DNA of 64,000 nt from NCBI GenBank assembly GCA_963281155.1, contig CAUJLY010000002.1:5146001-5210000 (forward strand), given 5' to 3'. Source of the stretch: Rhabditophanes sp. KR3021 (taxonomy: Eukaryota > Nematoda > Chromadorea > Rhabditida > Alloionematidae). The notes beneath the pieces were generated by a model that was not told the origin of the DNA, ran no database searches, and worked only from the letters and a program-made list of their open reading frames with translations. Both the position numbers and the translations under genes were made by a program. Of this stretch, positions 32,713 to 44,800 are shown piece after piece; within the stretch, counting starts at the first letter, position 1, and every line of letters starts with the position of its first letter.

Positions 32713-34739
32713 ATGGCGTAAGTTATAATTAGTTGTTTATTAATTTAATTATTTTTAGATATCTCTATGATTCAGATTCGGATGATGAACCTGAACAGAA
32801 AAAAATAGAAATGGAGTGTGAGGATATAGATGAGATTGATCCACTCGATGCTTACATGAGTGGAATTACCGAAGTTGCTAACAATGACATTGCACAAAGT
32901 TCTTCCAAGGCAAAGGAAATTTACGAGACTGGCAAAGGTCAAAGTACTTCTAACTTCCGCTGTGACTTAGAAGATGGACAAGATGATTCAGAAGAAAGTT
33001 ATTACAAATATTTGGAGAAATACGAAAACCAAATGGCTAAAGAAGACACTATTTACGAGTATGACGAGGATGGAAACATTATCCATACTTGGAAAAAGAA
33101 GGTTGAGATGCTCGAACCTGTAAAACATAATTTAATTAATTATGAGCCGTTTGTTAGAGATGTTTACGATGAACACGAGCAAGTTAAGAGTTTAACTTGT
33201 CAGCAAGTGTTTGAAATTCGCAAATCAATTGGAATTCAAGTATTCGGAAAGTCTCCACCAAATCCCGTCGTTTCTTTTGGCCATCTTGGTCAGAATGCAA
33301 CATTATTATCGATGATTAGCCAACTCAGCTATGAAAAACCAACTCCAATTCAATGCCAGGCAATTCCAGCAGCTTTAGCTGGTCGTGATGTTTTAGGAAT
33401 TGCTCAAACTGGAAGTGGAAAGACATTAGCTTATATTTTACCTGCAATTCTTCACATTCTAAATCAAGACTCTCGGACAAATGATTCAGGCCCTGTTGTT
33501 CTTATTGTTGCTCCTACCAGAGAACTAGCTTTGCAAATTTATTCGGAAGCTAAAAAGTTCGGAAAGCCTTTTGGAATCAAATGCGTTTGTGCGTATGGTG
33601 GCGGTGTCAAATACGAACAAGCAAAAGCATTGGAAGGATACGTCGATCTTGTAGTTTGCACACCCGGCCGAATAATTGATCTACTTCAGGGAGGGCAAAC
33701 AAATTTGCAGAATGTTACATTCCTTGTTTTTGATGAAGCTGATAGAATGTTTGATTGTGGGTTTGAACCTCAAGTGACTACTATTTCTGATCAAATCAGA
33801 CTCGACAGGCAATGCCTTATGTTTAGTGCAACTTTTAAATCAAAAATTGAGAAGCTGGCTTTGAAAGTATTATGTGACCCAATTAAAATTATCTGTGGCG
33901 AGTTAAATGAAGGAAATGCGGATGTTACCGAGCATGTTTTGGTGTTAACTGAAGAATACAAATTTGTGTGGTTGAAGGCTAATATGGTTAAATTCTTGAG
34001 TGCGGGAAAATTAATCATTTTTGTCACTAAAAAGACTGACGCTGCTTTATTTCATGACAAGCTCAGAAAGTCAAATGTTGAATGTCTTTTGTTGCATGGA
34101 GACTTAAGTCAATTTGACAGAAATGAAAGAATTGGTGCATTCAAAAAGAATGTCAATGTCTTAGTTGCAACAGATGTTTGTGCTAGAGGTTTAGATATTC
34201 CTCATGTTGGTACTGTCTTAAATTACACACCAGCACGTGACTTTGAAACCCATTTACATAGGATTGGGAGAACTGGAAGAGCCGGTAAGAAAGGCGATGC
34301 TTATACTTTGTTAACACAAGAAGATAAAAAGTTCGCAATTGATTTAGTCAAGCATTTCGAAAACAATGGCCTCGAAGTTTGCGATGCTTTAATGAATTTA
34401 GCTTTGACAAATGAAGATTTTGCAAAAGATCGTCAAAATCACATGACTTCAACATCTGTCTTACCAATAAATCGTGAAAAAAGACAATTAGCTAAGGAGA
34501 TTAAAATAGCAGAAAGTGCTTCAAAATACGTCGAAGGAATGGATAAAGCATCTGCTACAAGGAGTGTTTATGCCAAGAAATTTGCAATGTCGTTCGTTAG
34601 GGCATCTGAGCCAGATAAGCCATCAAACGATGTCTACGATGAAGCTGCTGACCCTAGACCTGAGTGGAAAAAACGTTTAGAAGAAAGAGTGGCCCAAGTT
34701 AAAGCCGATCTTGAAGCAAAGAGAAAAAACAATCCCTGA
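32713..34739 (+). CDS. DDX42-type DEAD-box RNA helicase
   Basis: SF3b-associated helicase of pre-mRNA splicing, nuclear. Exon 1 ends at 32717; exon 2 is 32759-34739. N-terminal acidic part (YLYDSDSDDEPEQKK), the DDX42-specific block YEYDEDGNI, then Q motif (PTPIQCQAIP), TGSGKT, PTRELALQ, TPGRIIDL, VFDEADRMFD, SATF, RGLDIP and HRIGRTGRAG, giving 661 residues from the in-frame ATG at 32713. An upstream ATG at 32682 would add NNLKRRNDM-like residues only if the A-run at 32695-32701 had one base fewer; as it stands that frame stops at once. The human protein has a long Gly/Ser/His-rich tail that is absent here. Confidence 0.93.
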
Positions 34740-34943
34740 ACTTTACTCGAAATATTTTCTTTTAATTTATCTAAGTAAATTGTTTTAAGTTGTGAATCTA
34801 AGGCTTTATTTTTGCATATGATACAATTATACATAGTTAAGGAGTAAAATAATAATTAATAACAGATCAACTATAGTTATGATTTTGAACTAATGACGAA
34901 TTAACAAACTTCAACGTTAAAAATACTGATTTTAACATTATAT

Positions 34944-36916
34944 TCATTTGACGATGAGTAAAAGACATGTAATATCATCGATTTTCCCACCCGTCATCTT
35001 CCCGTATCCTTGTTGGCTTGCTTTTTCACAAAATGGAGAAATATGTGATTCATCTAATGACAATTGACGAGCACATAATGTTATTGAGTTACAAATATTT
35101 TGCAATGAACCTTCACTTTCTGGATCAACTAACTGCAACAATTTGCATATCGTCTTTTCTGGTAAATTATCCCATAGTCCGTCTGTCGCCAACAAAATCA
35201 CATCTCCAGATTGAACTGGAATTTGCTCAAGATCTGCATGTTTAGGCATATCTGTAATAAAGCCTTTTCTTCCTAAAACAAACATTAAGTATGTATCAAG
35301 TGGACAATAATTTTAGTATGACTAAACAAACAAATAATTCCACTTCCTCTCCTACTTATTTTACTTTATTTTGTTACCTACCTTCCTGCTCTGGTGGGAG
35401 ACATAGTTGATAGGGAGCATTGAAGTAATGAGTTTGTTCTGTGCTTTTGTATACAATCTTGTCGCCTCGCCAAACCAAAAAACCTGAATCCCCCAAGTTG
35501 GCTGAATATAACATAGATTTGTGGATAATTAACACACATGCGGTTGATGAACCAACAGGCTTTGGATTTGAAGAAACAATTAACGTTTGAAAAGCATCTT
35601 CCATTAACAGATCAGGTCGAGAGGGATCGAAGTTTCCAGATTCTGCAATTTCATAACACAATTTCATTAAGGTACTAGAAAAGGCTGAGGGGTCCACTCC
35701 ATGTTTCCGCCATCCTAGAAGCAAAAAAATTATGTAATTTAAGAAGACTTTTGGTAAAATTGGTGTAATTTAAAAAGGCTTTTGGTAAAATTGATGTAAT
35801 TTAAAAAGACTTTTGGTAAAACATTTTTTCCTAAATGTTAATTTATCTTTTGAATCATTTTTGACTGTTGGTTTTGAATAATAAAGGATACTATTAATTT
35901 TATCAATTATTATGTCTAACCCTAATAACAACACTGTAAGTAAATATTTAAGTTATATTTATTATCTATTTAGGATCCAAACATTGATTCAACAGCTTTC
36001 CCGTAAGTTTACTCTGACATTAAAAGATTTCCTACGCTATACTTCCACCACAATCAAAAAACTGTGGAATACTCTGGAGAAGAATTATTTGGGAAGGTAT
36101 TGATCAAAATGATGAAGTTTTAAATTTTGGCAATGTTAAGAATTTTATGTTGCCACGTCGTCTTCGTCCTTTTGCTACTAAGGATGGATATTATAGTATT
36201 GGTATTAAAATGTTTAATCATGGGAGTAAAAGTTTTTATGCTCACCGTCTTGTTGATTTGGCTTTTATTGACAATCCTGAAAATAAGCTACAAATAAACC
36301 ACTTAAATGAAAACCAGAAATACAACTTTGTTGACAATTTAGAATAGGCAACTGCTCAAGAAAATAACTTACACTCAAATGCAAAAGAGATTGCTCAATT
36401 GGATGAAGAAGATGAAATAGTTGCTATTCATGAATCAACTAGAAGTGCACCACAATCCGTAGGATCAACAACAACTATTTTTGATTACATTAAAAATGGG
36501 AGAATCCTTGATGGGTTTAAATGGCAGTATTTAATTTTTTAATACTTTTGGTTTAATAATTATTTTGTAAACTAACCACCAACACCATCAGCGACCCCTG
36601 TAACGTGTGTCGTTTCGTTTACTTGAATTGAAAAGCACGCGTCATCGCCAAATAACCCTTGATCATAAGTTCGAATCGGTTTTTCGTTTTTTCCAAAACT
36701 TTTTGGTATTCCACAACAGGTTGACTTTACGGTATCAATTTTCTTTGAATTTGCCACGGATTCCTCATCTACTTGGGTTGATAATGACGCAGCGAATATC
36801 AAAGCAGGCACTCGATTCGTTCCTAGCCTTTTGAGGTTATGTTGCAGTTGAGGATATCTACCGGACCCAAGTTCAAATATAATTCGCCCTGCTTGTACTA
36901 ATGTTTTGCGTAACAT
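34944..36916 (-). CDS. PPTC7-type PP2C phosphatase
   Basis: Mitochondria-associated Mg/Mn-dependent serine/threonine phosphatase; PPTC7 supports coenzyme Q synthesis and restrains mitophagy. Exons 36916-36577, 35714-35382 and 35272-34944 encode 333 residues. Seen in order: N-terminal presequence-like part (MLRKTLVQAGRII), GDDACFSI, the metal-binding GVADGVGG split by intron 1, GSSTACVL, LGDSGFLVWRG, HYFNAPYQL, GDVILLATDGLWDN with its metal-binding Asp, and GGKIDDITCLLLIV at the C-terminus. The N-terminal 90 residues or so are longer than in human PPTC7. The 862-nt first intron holds an antisense HNH insert and a short tandem repeat. Confidence 0.92.
35734..35822. repeat. Short tandem repeat, 30-32-bp unit, three copies
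   Basis: Three head-to-tail copies of GTAATTTAAAAAGACTTTT followed by GGTAAAATTG, starting at 35734, 35764 and 35796, lie in the PPTC7 intron next to its 3' splice site. Confidence 0.8.
35912..36542 (+). pseudogene. NUMOD4/HNH homing-endonuclease-like insert
   Basis: Lies in PPTC7 intron 1, antisense to the host. A possible start at 35912 (MSNPNNNT) ends at a GTAAGT donor; the main frame runs IIWEGIDQNDEVLNFGNVK (a NUMOD4-like start), LRPFATKDGYYSIGIK, then the HNH block FYAHRLVDLAFIDNP, LQINHLNENQKYNFVDNLE, ATAQENNLHSNAKEIA, and a C-terminal intron-encoded-nuclease-repeat-like end (GRILDGFKWQYL). This is the layout of phage, bacterial and giant-virus HNH homing nucleases. An in-frame TAG at 36345 stands where the family has Trp (NLEW), so the present copy is probably inactive. 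The final stop lies 34 nt from the host 5' splice site. Confidence 0.75.
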
Positions 36917-37797
36917 TTTTACAGTCCCTAGAATTAGTAATGTAATTGATGTTCAGATGTAGATAAAGAATAAAACAGCGTTGAACGTAAAATAGTTTAA
37001 TACCAAAATTAATCAAAAATCAATGTCTTATCACATAAAAAAAGATATAAAATAAGGGACAAGTAAGTATAATATTATAATATTGATTGGTGTACGCTGT
37101 ACTAAGCAAAGGCGGAGATCTACACTGTGTAGACAAATGACGCTACTAAAAATAAATTGAATGGGGTCTTAGTTAGCACAACTTTTGTTAGAAAAATAAT
37201 GCCCCAAATAAAGTTATTTAACATACGTAATAAGTTTATTGCATAAAAGACTTGAATGATGCAATCCAACGTACGTTATGTTTATTAACGTTTTGCAGTA
37301 GTTGTTTAAATTTACATTGAACGTAATAATATATTGTGTAACAAAAATTCAAGACACAACAAATAATAGAAAGCAAAACAACTTAGCTAACAATTAATTA
37401 TCAGGTAAAAGAATGCAAAAATGAACATTTTATGTACTCTATCAGCTGGTTATATAATGTATAATACACAAAAAGTAGAAAATGACAGAATAAGATTAAT
37501 ATCTAAGGCAGCCACTATAGTACAGTTAATCAAACATTCAAACTTTAAAAACCATTGATAATAAAATAACTTCCAATCACCTAATGTCATCTGAAACTCA
37601 CGCTTCTAATTACAACATTAAACAATTGTAAATTGTTGATTATTATTCAAAATAAAGGTCAAAGAACAATTCCTTATCAAGGTTTTGTAATAAGATGCGT
37701 GTATTTTGTAGTCAAAAGAATTGTAGTTTTGTATCTATAGATATGAAGTATTTAAAGTGATTCAAAATATCACTCTCTTTCACCACTTCACTTTATT
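36917..37797. other. Intergenic, divergent promoter region
   Basis: About 0.9 kb AT-rich DNA between divergent PPTC7 and isomerase genes; no ORF of note. Confidence 0.5.
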
Positions 37798-38708
37798 ATG
37801 TCTGCTAATATTCTACTTAAAAAAGTTGGCAAGATCTACTATATAACTTTTAATAGAGTTGCAAAAAAGAATGCCATTGTTTTCGAGGTATATTTAAATT
37901 GTTTTCAATATTTTTTAATATCTTTGTAAAAATAGATGTACGATGACATTTTAAAGGGATTAGATGAGGCAAATAACGATCCTGAGGTGATGATGACTGT
38001 TTTTACCGGAAATGGTGAATTTTATAGCAGCGGAAACGATTTCTCGATGGCCTCTCTAATGAAAACGTAACGCCAAACATGTTTTGATATATTTTATTTA
38101 TTGCTTTACAGGGCTGAAACCCCCGAATTGCGTCGGCTCTTCGCAGATTGGGTAGATAAGTTGATTGATCATAAAAAGCTATTAATAGCCTTGGTAAACG
38201 GACCAGCCATAGGAATCGCTGCAACGACCCTTGCTTTGTTCGACATAATCTATTCTTCAACTAAGGTAAAAAACAATAAATATGCATACAAACATTTAGT
38301 TATTATTTTTTGCAGGCTTATTTCCATTGCCCTTTTACCAGTTTAGCACTTTGCCCCGAAGGAACATCAAGTCACACTTTTGCAAAAATAATGGGACATA
38401 CAAAGGCTAGTCAAATGATTTTATTAGGAGAAAAGTTGACAGCACATGATGCTTTTACATGTGGCTTTGTGTCTAAAGTTGTAGATGAAAAGGATTTCCT
38501 CATCAACTGTGTTGAAAAGCTTGAGCACTTTGCTAATACCATAAGTCGTCAGTCACTCATTTATTCAAAAGATATGATGAGAAACCAAGAAGAGAGAAAT
38601 AAATTGAAAGAAATTAATAGATGGGAACTAGAAAAGTTAGAAATTCAAGTGCAAACTGACGAATGCCAAGAATATTTAGCTAAGAAATTTATGAGACCAA
38701 AATTGTAG
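37798..38708 (+). CDS. Enoyl-CoA delta isomerase/hydratase family (ECI2-like)
   Basis: Exons 37798-37887, 37936-38066, 38112-38265 and 38316-38708 encode 255 residues with the crotonase fold. Landmarks: GEFYSSGNDFSM (oxyanion loop), VNGPAIGIAATTLALFD, FTSLALCPEGTSSHTFAKI and MGHTKASQM, closest to the ECI2 type, which shifts double bonds of unsaturated fatty acyl-CoAs for beta-oxidation. The N-terminal acyl-CoA-binding domain of vertebrate ECI2 is absent. The last three residues, PKL, resemble a type-1 peroxisomal targeting signal. The Glu in LCPEGTSS fits the catalytic base of the family. Confidence 0.88.
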
Positions 38709-38804
38709 TAACATAAATAATTCCAAGAACGTAAATAAATCTAAAGACACATATATGACACAAATAACTTTAAAAACGCACATTTATTAAGTTTATATAA
38801 CAAA

Positions 38805-41800
38805 TTATAATTGAACATCATTTACATCTTCATATGACTCTGCTTTGGAATGTAATTTATCACCATTTGAATTGTTAATATTATTAACATTATTATTTTT
38901 TAAAATTCCAAGTAATTTGGCTGTATCAAAAACTTGGGTGAATATATCACTAGCTTCTAATTGAGATTTATGCATTAATGCTAATTGACTTTTGAGTAAT
39001 CTAACATTCCACGCAAAATTTTCAGTTGCCCTTGTCGCTTTTTGACTTCTTAGCCCAGCAGTAATGCAAATATCTGGCAAATCTTCGTAGCATTCTCCAA
39101 TTTTTTTAGTCGCTTCTTCTAGCTTGGTTAGCAAAGAATCAGTCTTTGACAAGATAATTGAACATTTTTCAAACAAAGCCTCCATGGATGAAAAAGTCTT
39201 TAATAAAGTTTCAGGAAATACTCCCCTTCTTTTCATAACTGGATGGCCAACTTCATTTGGTTCAAAATAGAATGATGGAGGTATATGTTCTTCAAATTTA
39301 TTCTGAGTATTATCACGATGGAATAGTTTCGTTGAAACCGGCGGAGTTCCATTTGTGTTAATTGAATTAATTCGAGAATACATTAATCGTAAGCCTTGTC
39401 GAATCGTTCCCATACTGTTTAAACCAGTTTGTTCTTGCCAATTACTTAACGCGTAATCCATCTTATTTCTCATTTCAATTGATTCTACCAACGGGAGTAC
39501 AGCAGCTTTGAAGAGCTCATCAACACTCTTAATTCCTATTTGTTTCATTCCTGTTTGAATTCTATTTGTCTTTAGCTTTACACTCATTCCTCTTTTCTGC
39601 TTCTTCCCACCACCTCTACGGTTTGTAATGGCAATGTGAATGAACAAAGTAGAGTTTTCAATAAGATCCCCTTCCGAATTTAGTAAAGGAATATGGCGGT
39701 ATCCTAAATTAGTTTATTCAAATTTATTAGAACAATTGACTTTGAGTAATTGTTGACTTACCACTCTGAAGACACTCGAAAGGTATAGTATATTGCCCAA
39801 TAAAATCGTCCCCAACAAAATCGTCGTCAAGAACTAGAAAACGAACTAAAGCAAGTTCTGGCACACTTATTTGAAACTGTAGTGATTCATCAAAGTTCGG
39901 GTTGACGCCTAAAACATTGGATGTTATTTAGTTAGTTATGTGGTTTTTGTTTATGTTTAAAATGGTTGTAAATATATTTCGAAATTGCTTCAAGTATCTT
40001 TTTTTACTTGTTTGTTTATTGCTTCTCATAAACAAAAAAGTGTAGTCAATTGTAGTTTTAAATTATTTTTGTTTCAAATTGTAGTTCAAGAACCCAAGTT
40101 AATAATCCCTTGCCGACATGACATATATAATTTAGATGGTAGTATGATTTAAAAACTTACTTTCATTTCTAACTGTTTTCGTTCTTTCCTCTGCACAATC
40201 CGAAGGAATGCCAAATATTTCAACAACAACAAAAGGGTCCGCCGAATCTGATTTGACAGTTGAACCCCTGGGACGTGGCAGAGTTTGCCCTAAATCATTT
40301 TTACAGTTTTTGCATCTCTTACATTATTATATTTTTGTTGTTATAAAAACATTACATCTTTGAGCTATTAAAATTACCTGATAATATCCTCAAATGAAGG
40401 ATCTGAAAACATAAGTATTAAATAATTGATATTTACACTTACTTGTGTCGAATAGGGTAAACGATCGCATGGAGCAAATAAATCTTCTCGCATTATTGCA
40501 GGTTTCAGAACATAACCACAGCGACCATTTGCAGAGAATTTTCCTTCCTTAAAATATACAATTATAGTTAATTAATAACATATTTTTGAAATTTAGTGTT
40601 TATTAGTTGAAGATGCACTATTACAACATGACATTGAGACCTCGTAAATTTAAATATTAGCTTGCAACTATTTATATTTTGGCGATATTATGAACAAATA
40701 AACCCCTATTGATATTATTTATTTATTTAAGTGCAACAAGGCCGCACCATACTTGGCGTTATTAACTATTATGGCTCAACAAGGAAAAAAGAGGATTTGG
40801 AGCGTGATTTAGAAGATGATCTTGCAAGACAAGCAAGTCTAGAGGAAAAGCCACCAAACAAAACGTCTAGGAGTAAGGGGAGTTTGTCCTTTGGTAGAAG
40901 TCATCAAGGGCAAGGATACTGAAAAGGGAGACTTCCATGCTTACCTAATGTTGGACCTAGGAAAACTCGGTGCAAATTGGACAATAGATAGTGTAAAGAA
41001 TGCAATAAGATACATTGGCAAGACTGTACAATTTAGAAAAAGAATGCCTCAGCACAGTGAGGTTTTAAAATGAAGGTTGATCTAAAGAAGCTGTTTATAG
41101 GAAAGAGGATTTCATCAATGATGTCATTTTAGATGAGTTTTATGGAAAGAACGAAATACCAGTCCTGAGAATGAAATACCAATCGGAGGCAGTGATTGCT
41201 AACATCCAAGTTATTTTAATAAAAACCTTCAGACCTCAAATCACAAACTGCAATTTCGGCAGCCCTTCCTTTGAAGAGGTCCTCAAAATGGACTCGAAAC
41301 TTAATAGACAAGTAACCGATCTCATTATCAACGAGTTTGTTGATACTTCCGACTTTTTATATTTACAATTTTTTAATTTTAATAAATACCTGAAGATCCA
41401 TCATCAACCCAGGCGTTTGGTAATTTAGGGCTACCATTTGAATTCCGAAGTTCCAAAATTCTTGTGGATTTAGATTGGAACTATCAACTCTCAAAGTATC
41501 GGGGGCAGCTCTGGTGATAAACTCTTTAATAACTTGAGTCAAATCTGCGGGATAATTTTGCATAATTCGAAGGCAATCTCCTTCATTTATCGTTACCAAA
41601 TGATGTTTAGGTATTAAATCATAATTTGATAAAGAATTGACATCTGTAGCATTAATTCCTTCCTTCTAAAGTATTGTTTTAATCATTAAATAATAATCAA
41701 ATTTAATTTGTTAATCAATTTTAATATTTTATTACATTGCCTATATTCTTGTGTTTTAATATTTATTAATCAATCTTACCTTAACATTAATTGCCTCTAA

Positions 41801-44800
41801 AAAGTTGGGAATTAAATCAGAAAACTCTTTCAAAATATAAATCTTCGGGGAATGTACTTTCTTTCCCCCCATAATAGAAGTACTCTTATCATCTTCAATT
41901 ACTTCTCCAACATCTGATTCGGATGAATACTTTTTGCCAATAAATAATATTTTATTTTGAAAACGTTTAGGCGAAGGCACATTTTTGTCATCTGTCCAGT
42001 CTCGGACATCTTCAATTGGATGATAAATTAATTCTTTCAAGATATCTTCAATCATTTCATATGCTAATCTTTGGTAATGCAGGGACATATGAATTTCTAA
42101 CCGTATAAAAAGAGGATATGAAGTTGTTTCAAAGGCCAAATCTCTAATAACTTGTAAGGCAGCAGACAGTGGAAGTCTGCAACTGGATATTTGAGAATTA
42201 TGAATCATCGGCTCATTTTTATCTTCAATGTCAATTGAGTCCCAAAGATCTAAATCTATCACACGACAGGATCTTTTTAGAGCACTTATATAACCATCTA
42301 CACTACTAGGTCCTTTAACTTGATCTTCGACCATGTAAGTATTGAAACTTGATGCAATGAAATAGTTTTTAAAGGGATGATCCATATCTTCAGTTATATT
42401 TAAATGAGCAGGATCAAAAACAGAGGAGTCTTTCGTTAACAAAAAATTCGTAAAGCCATCTACTGTCATCAAGGAATTATTTTTTCCTTCATCCGATGGT
42501 TCACACTTTAAAATGATTTCCTCACACATCTCTTTGGTGACATCAGAAACCTACAAAATAATTTTATTAAATAACTTCCCCAACAAAAAGTGGTGTTTAC
42601 TTACGCCTTGTTCTGTTTCTAAAAACAATTGCAAATCTTCAGTTGTCAAATAATCCTTATTTGCATAACGAACCATCAAAAAGTACAATTCCGGTCTCGT
42701 GGCTAAATCTTTGTACATATCCACAAATTCTGCCATACTAATTCGGCCGCGGAATTCATCATCCTGCGATGCAATTACTTCTTTCAACTTTTGCTTTATT
42801 CTCGGAACCACAATTTTATCGTTGATGGCCCTAATTTGTTTTACAGTCTGTTTTTCACTTAGAAACCCAATTTGATTTTCATCAGCTTTCACAAAAATTG
42901 ACTCAAGCCAGCGTTCCCTTAACGTACTTCCTGGTAAAATTGTATTTGAAACTCCAAGTATCCTAGCTCCCGAAGTAAGATATAAAAGTCCTGGAATAAC
43001 AAGTTGTTAGCATGGTTGGCATTCAAAAATACGACTACTTCAGAGATGGGAATACCAATAGTGACTTTGGCAATCCATCTCTTGAAATTGTCTACCAGAT
43101 GTTCCCTGAAAGAAATGACGAAGTCGCTAAGCTATTCTTTCAAGACATTTTGGATGTAATAATTATGTTAATTTAAGATAAATCGTTAAATAAATGTTTT
43201 GACTACTATAGTCCTATCTCTTTCATTTTTGTTCTAATAAACTTTTCTGATATTTGACCCAAAACTAGTTTCTCTAGTACTCACCTAAAATAAAAAAGAT
43301 TAGTTAGTTTAGAGTTAGTTTACCGGTTATCCATATATTAGCGTCATCCGCCTGCAAAGCAATCAAATCTAGGGATTCGTAATTGTCTCCATGAATTATT
43401 GAAAAAATGCATTCATCTTGGATGTCTGTTTTGTAAATTAAACATTAACTCAAAGAAATTGCTTGTTTTGTATTTGTAAATTATTGTGTTAGTGAAACAC
43501 TCTAACAACTCTGGTCTAAAGCTTTGTACCTTGAAAGATTTCAATATTAGCTAAAAGCTATTTAGTTATCGATAGTGTTGTTGCGCCGTCACAGCAACGT
43601 TTAAAAGAAAGTATATAGGAATTATCTGCAAACATGATATCTAAAGGGTATTATGTTCGTGTTTTTGAGGGAAAACTCGGTGAGGAACAGACTCCTTGAA
43701 AACAATGAAGTTATGTGGAATCAATTTACTACTAATACTAAGCAATATCATATGTTCGTCCTTCAAATATTCTGCTCTTACAAGATGCTTTTGATATTGT
43801 CTTGGAAATAAAAGGCATTATTAATGCTCTGAATATGCCCTCCAGTAGAAGGATTTAGTGAATTCCAGATCTACACTGTTCTCGTATGGTGGAAAAGGTT
43901 AATGAAACAGATGCAATTCAATCTAAGGAAACCACAATGAAACTTGTCGACGCTTTCAAAAAGAGATATTAAGACCACAGAGATGGTGGTAGTTGGGGAA
44001 ACTTTTCACTAAAAATCAACGAATAAAGAAGCAGTATCTGATATGCTCCGTGATTTGTTTAAAAGTAAACTAGGCATCAGTCCAAATAATACATTGTGAA
44101 TGGTATTCGCCTGATCTCTCGATAAGTAGGAACTTTAAAAATGAGTGAATACGTTCCTTAATATTGATGTTTTGAGTGAAAATATGGTGTTCTTTTGCAA
44201 CTTTGAAATAGACCATTTGAAGATACTTACACTTTGCTCATTTTACTTGTGATCGACTAAAAGCTCTGTTGTTTGCCATCAGACAAAGAATTGGAAGACC
44301 AGGCAGATATGGAGAAGGCAATTGTGTTAGTGAACGGTGTGAAGGATGAGTTTAAGGGAAACTTCAAATTGGGAAGAAAAGTTGAAGTAGATGATCAAGA
44401 AGAAATTGATTTTGTCAAAAGACAATGGATTTTGCAAAAAATTCAATCAAACTAGAACTGCTGCTTATGTTTTAGATTCAATCAAATCTAAAGAAAGAGA
44501 CAAAAGGGTTGTTTTGTATATTTGATGGTCGACCCAAGAGTTGCGCGTAACAACTGACGTCAAGAACGGGATTCGATATGTAGATAAAACGGACAATTTT
44601 AACGGTAGAATGACGGCCCACAAAACCAAATTCAAAGATGTAGTTGAACTAAAAGTGCTATTTGATGATAACGAAGACTTTATTAAAGAAGTTGTTTGGA
44701 ATTAATCATTTGGTAAGAAAGGAGTTATCGTCTTAAAGAAGTGGCAGAGAATATTGAGTGTCTCCTCATTGATGCCCTACGATAAACTCCAATTCAGGCA

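Noticed and set aside
14804..36347. TAG inside otherwise conserved frames at 14804 and 36345, and at 9016, as a sign of stop-codon reassignment
   Set aside because: Conserved host genes in the window use TAG, TAA and TGA normally as stops, and the affected frames are in decayed inserts that also have frameshifts. Ordinary pseudogene decay explains them.
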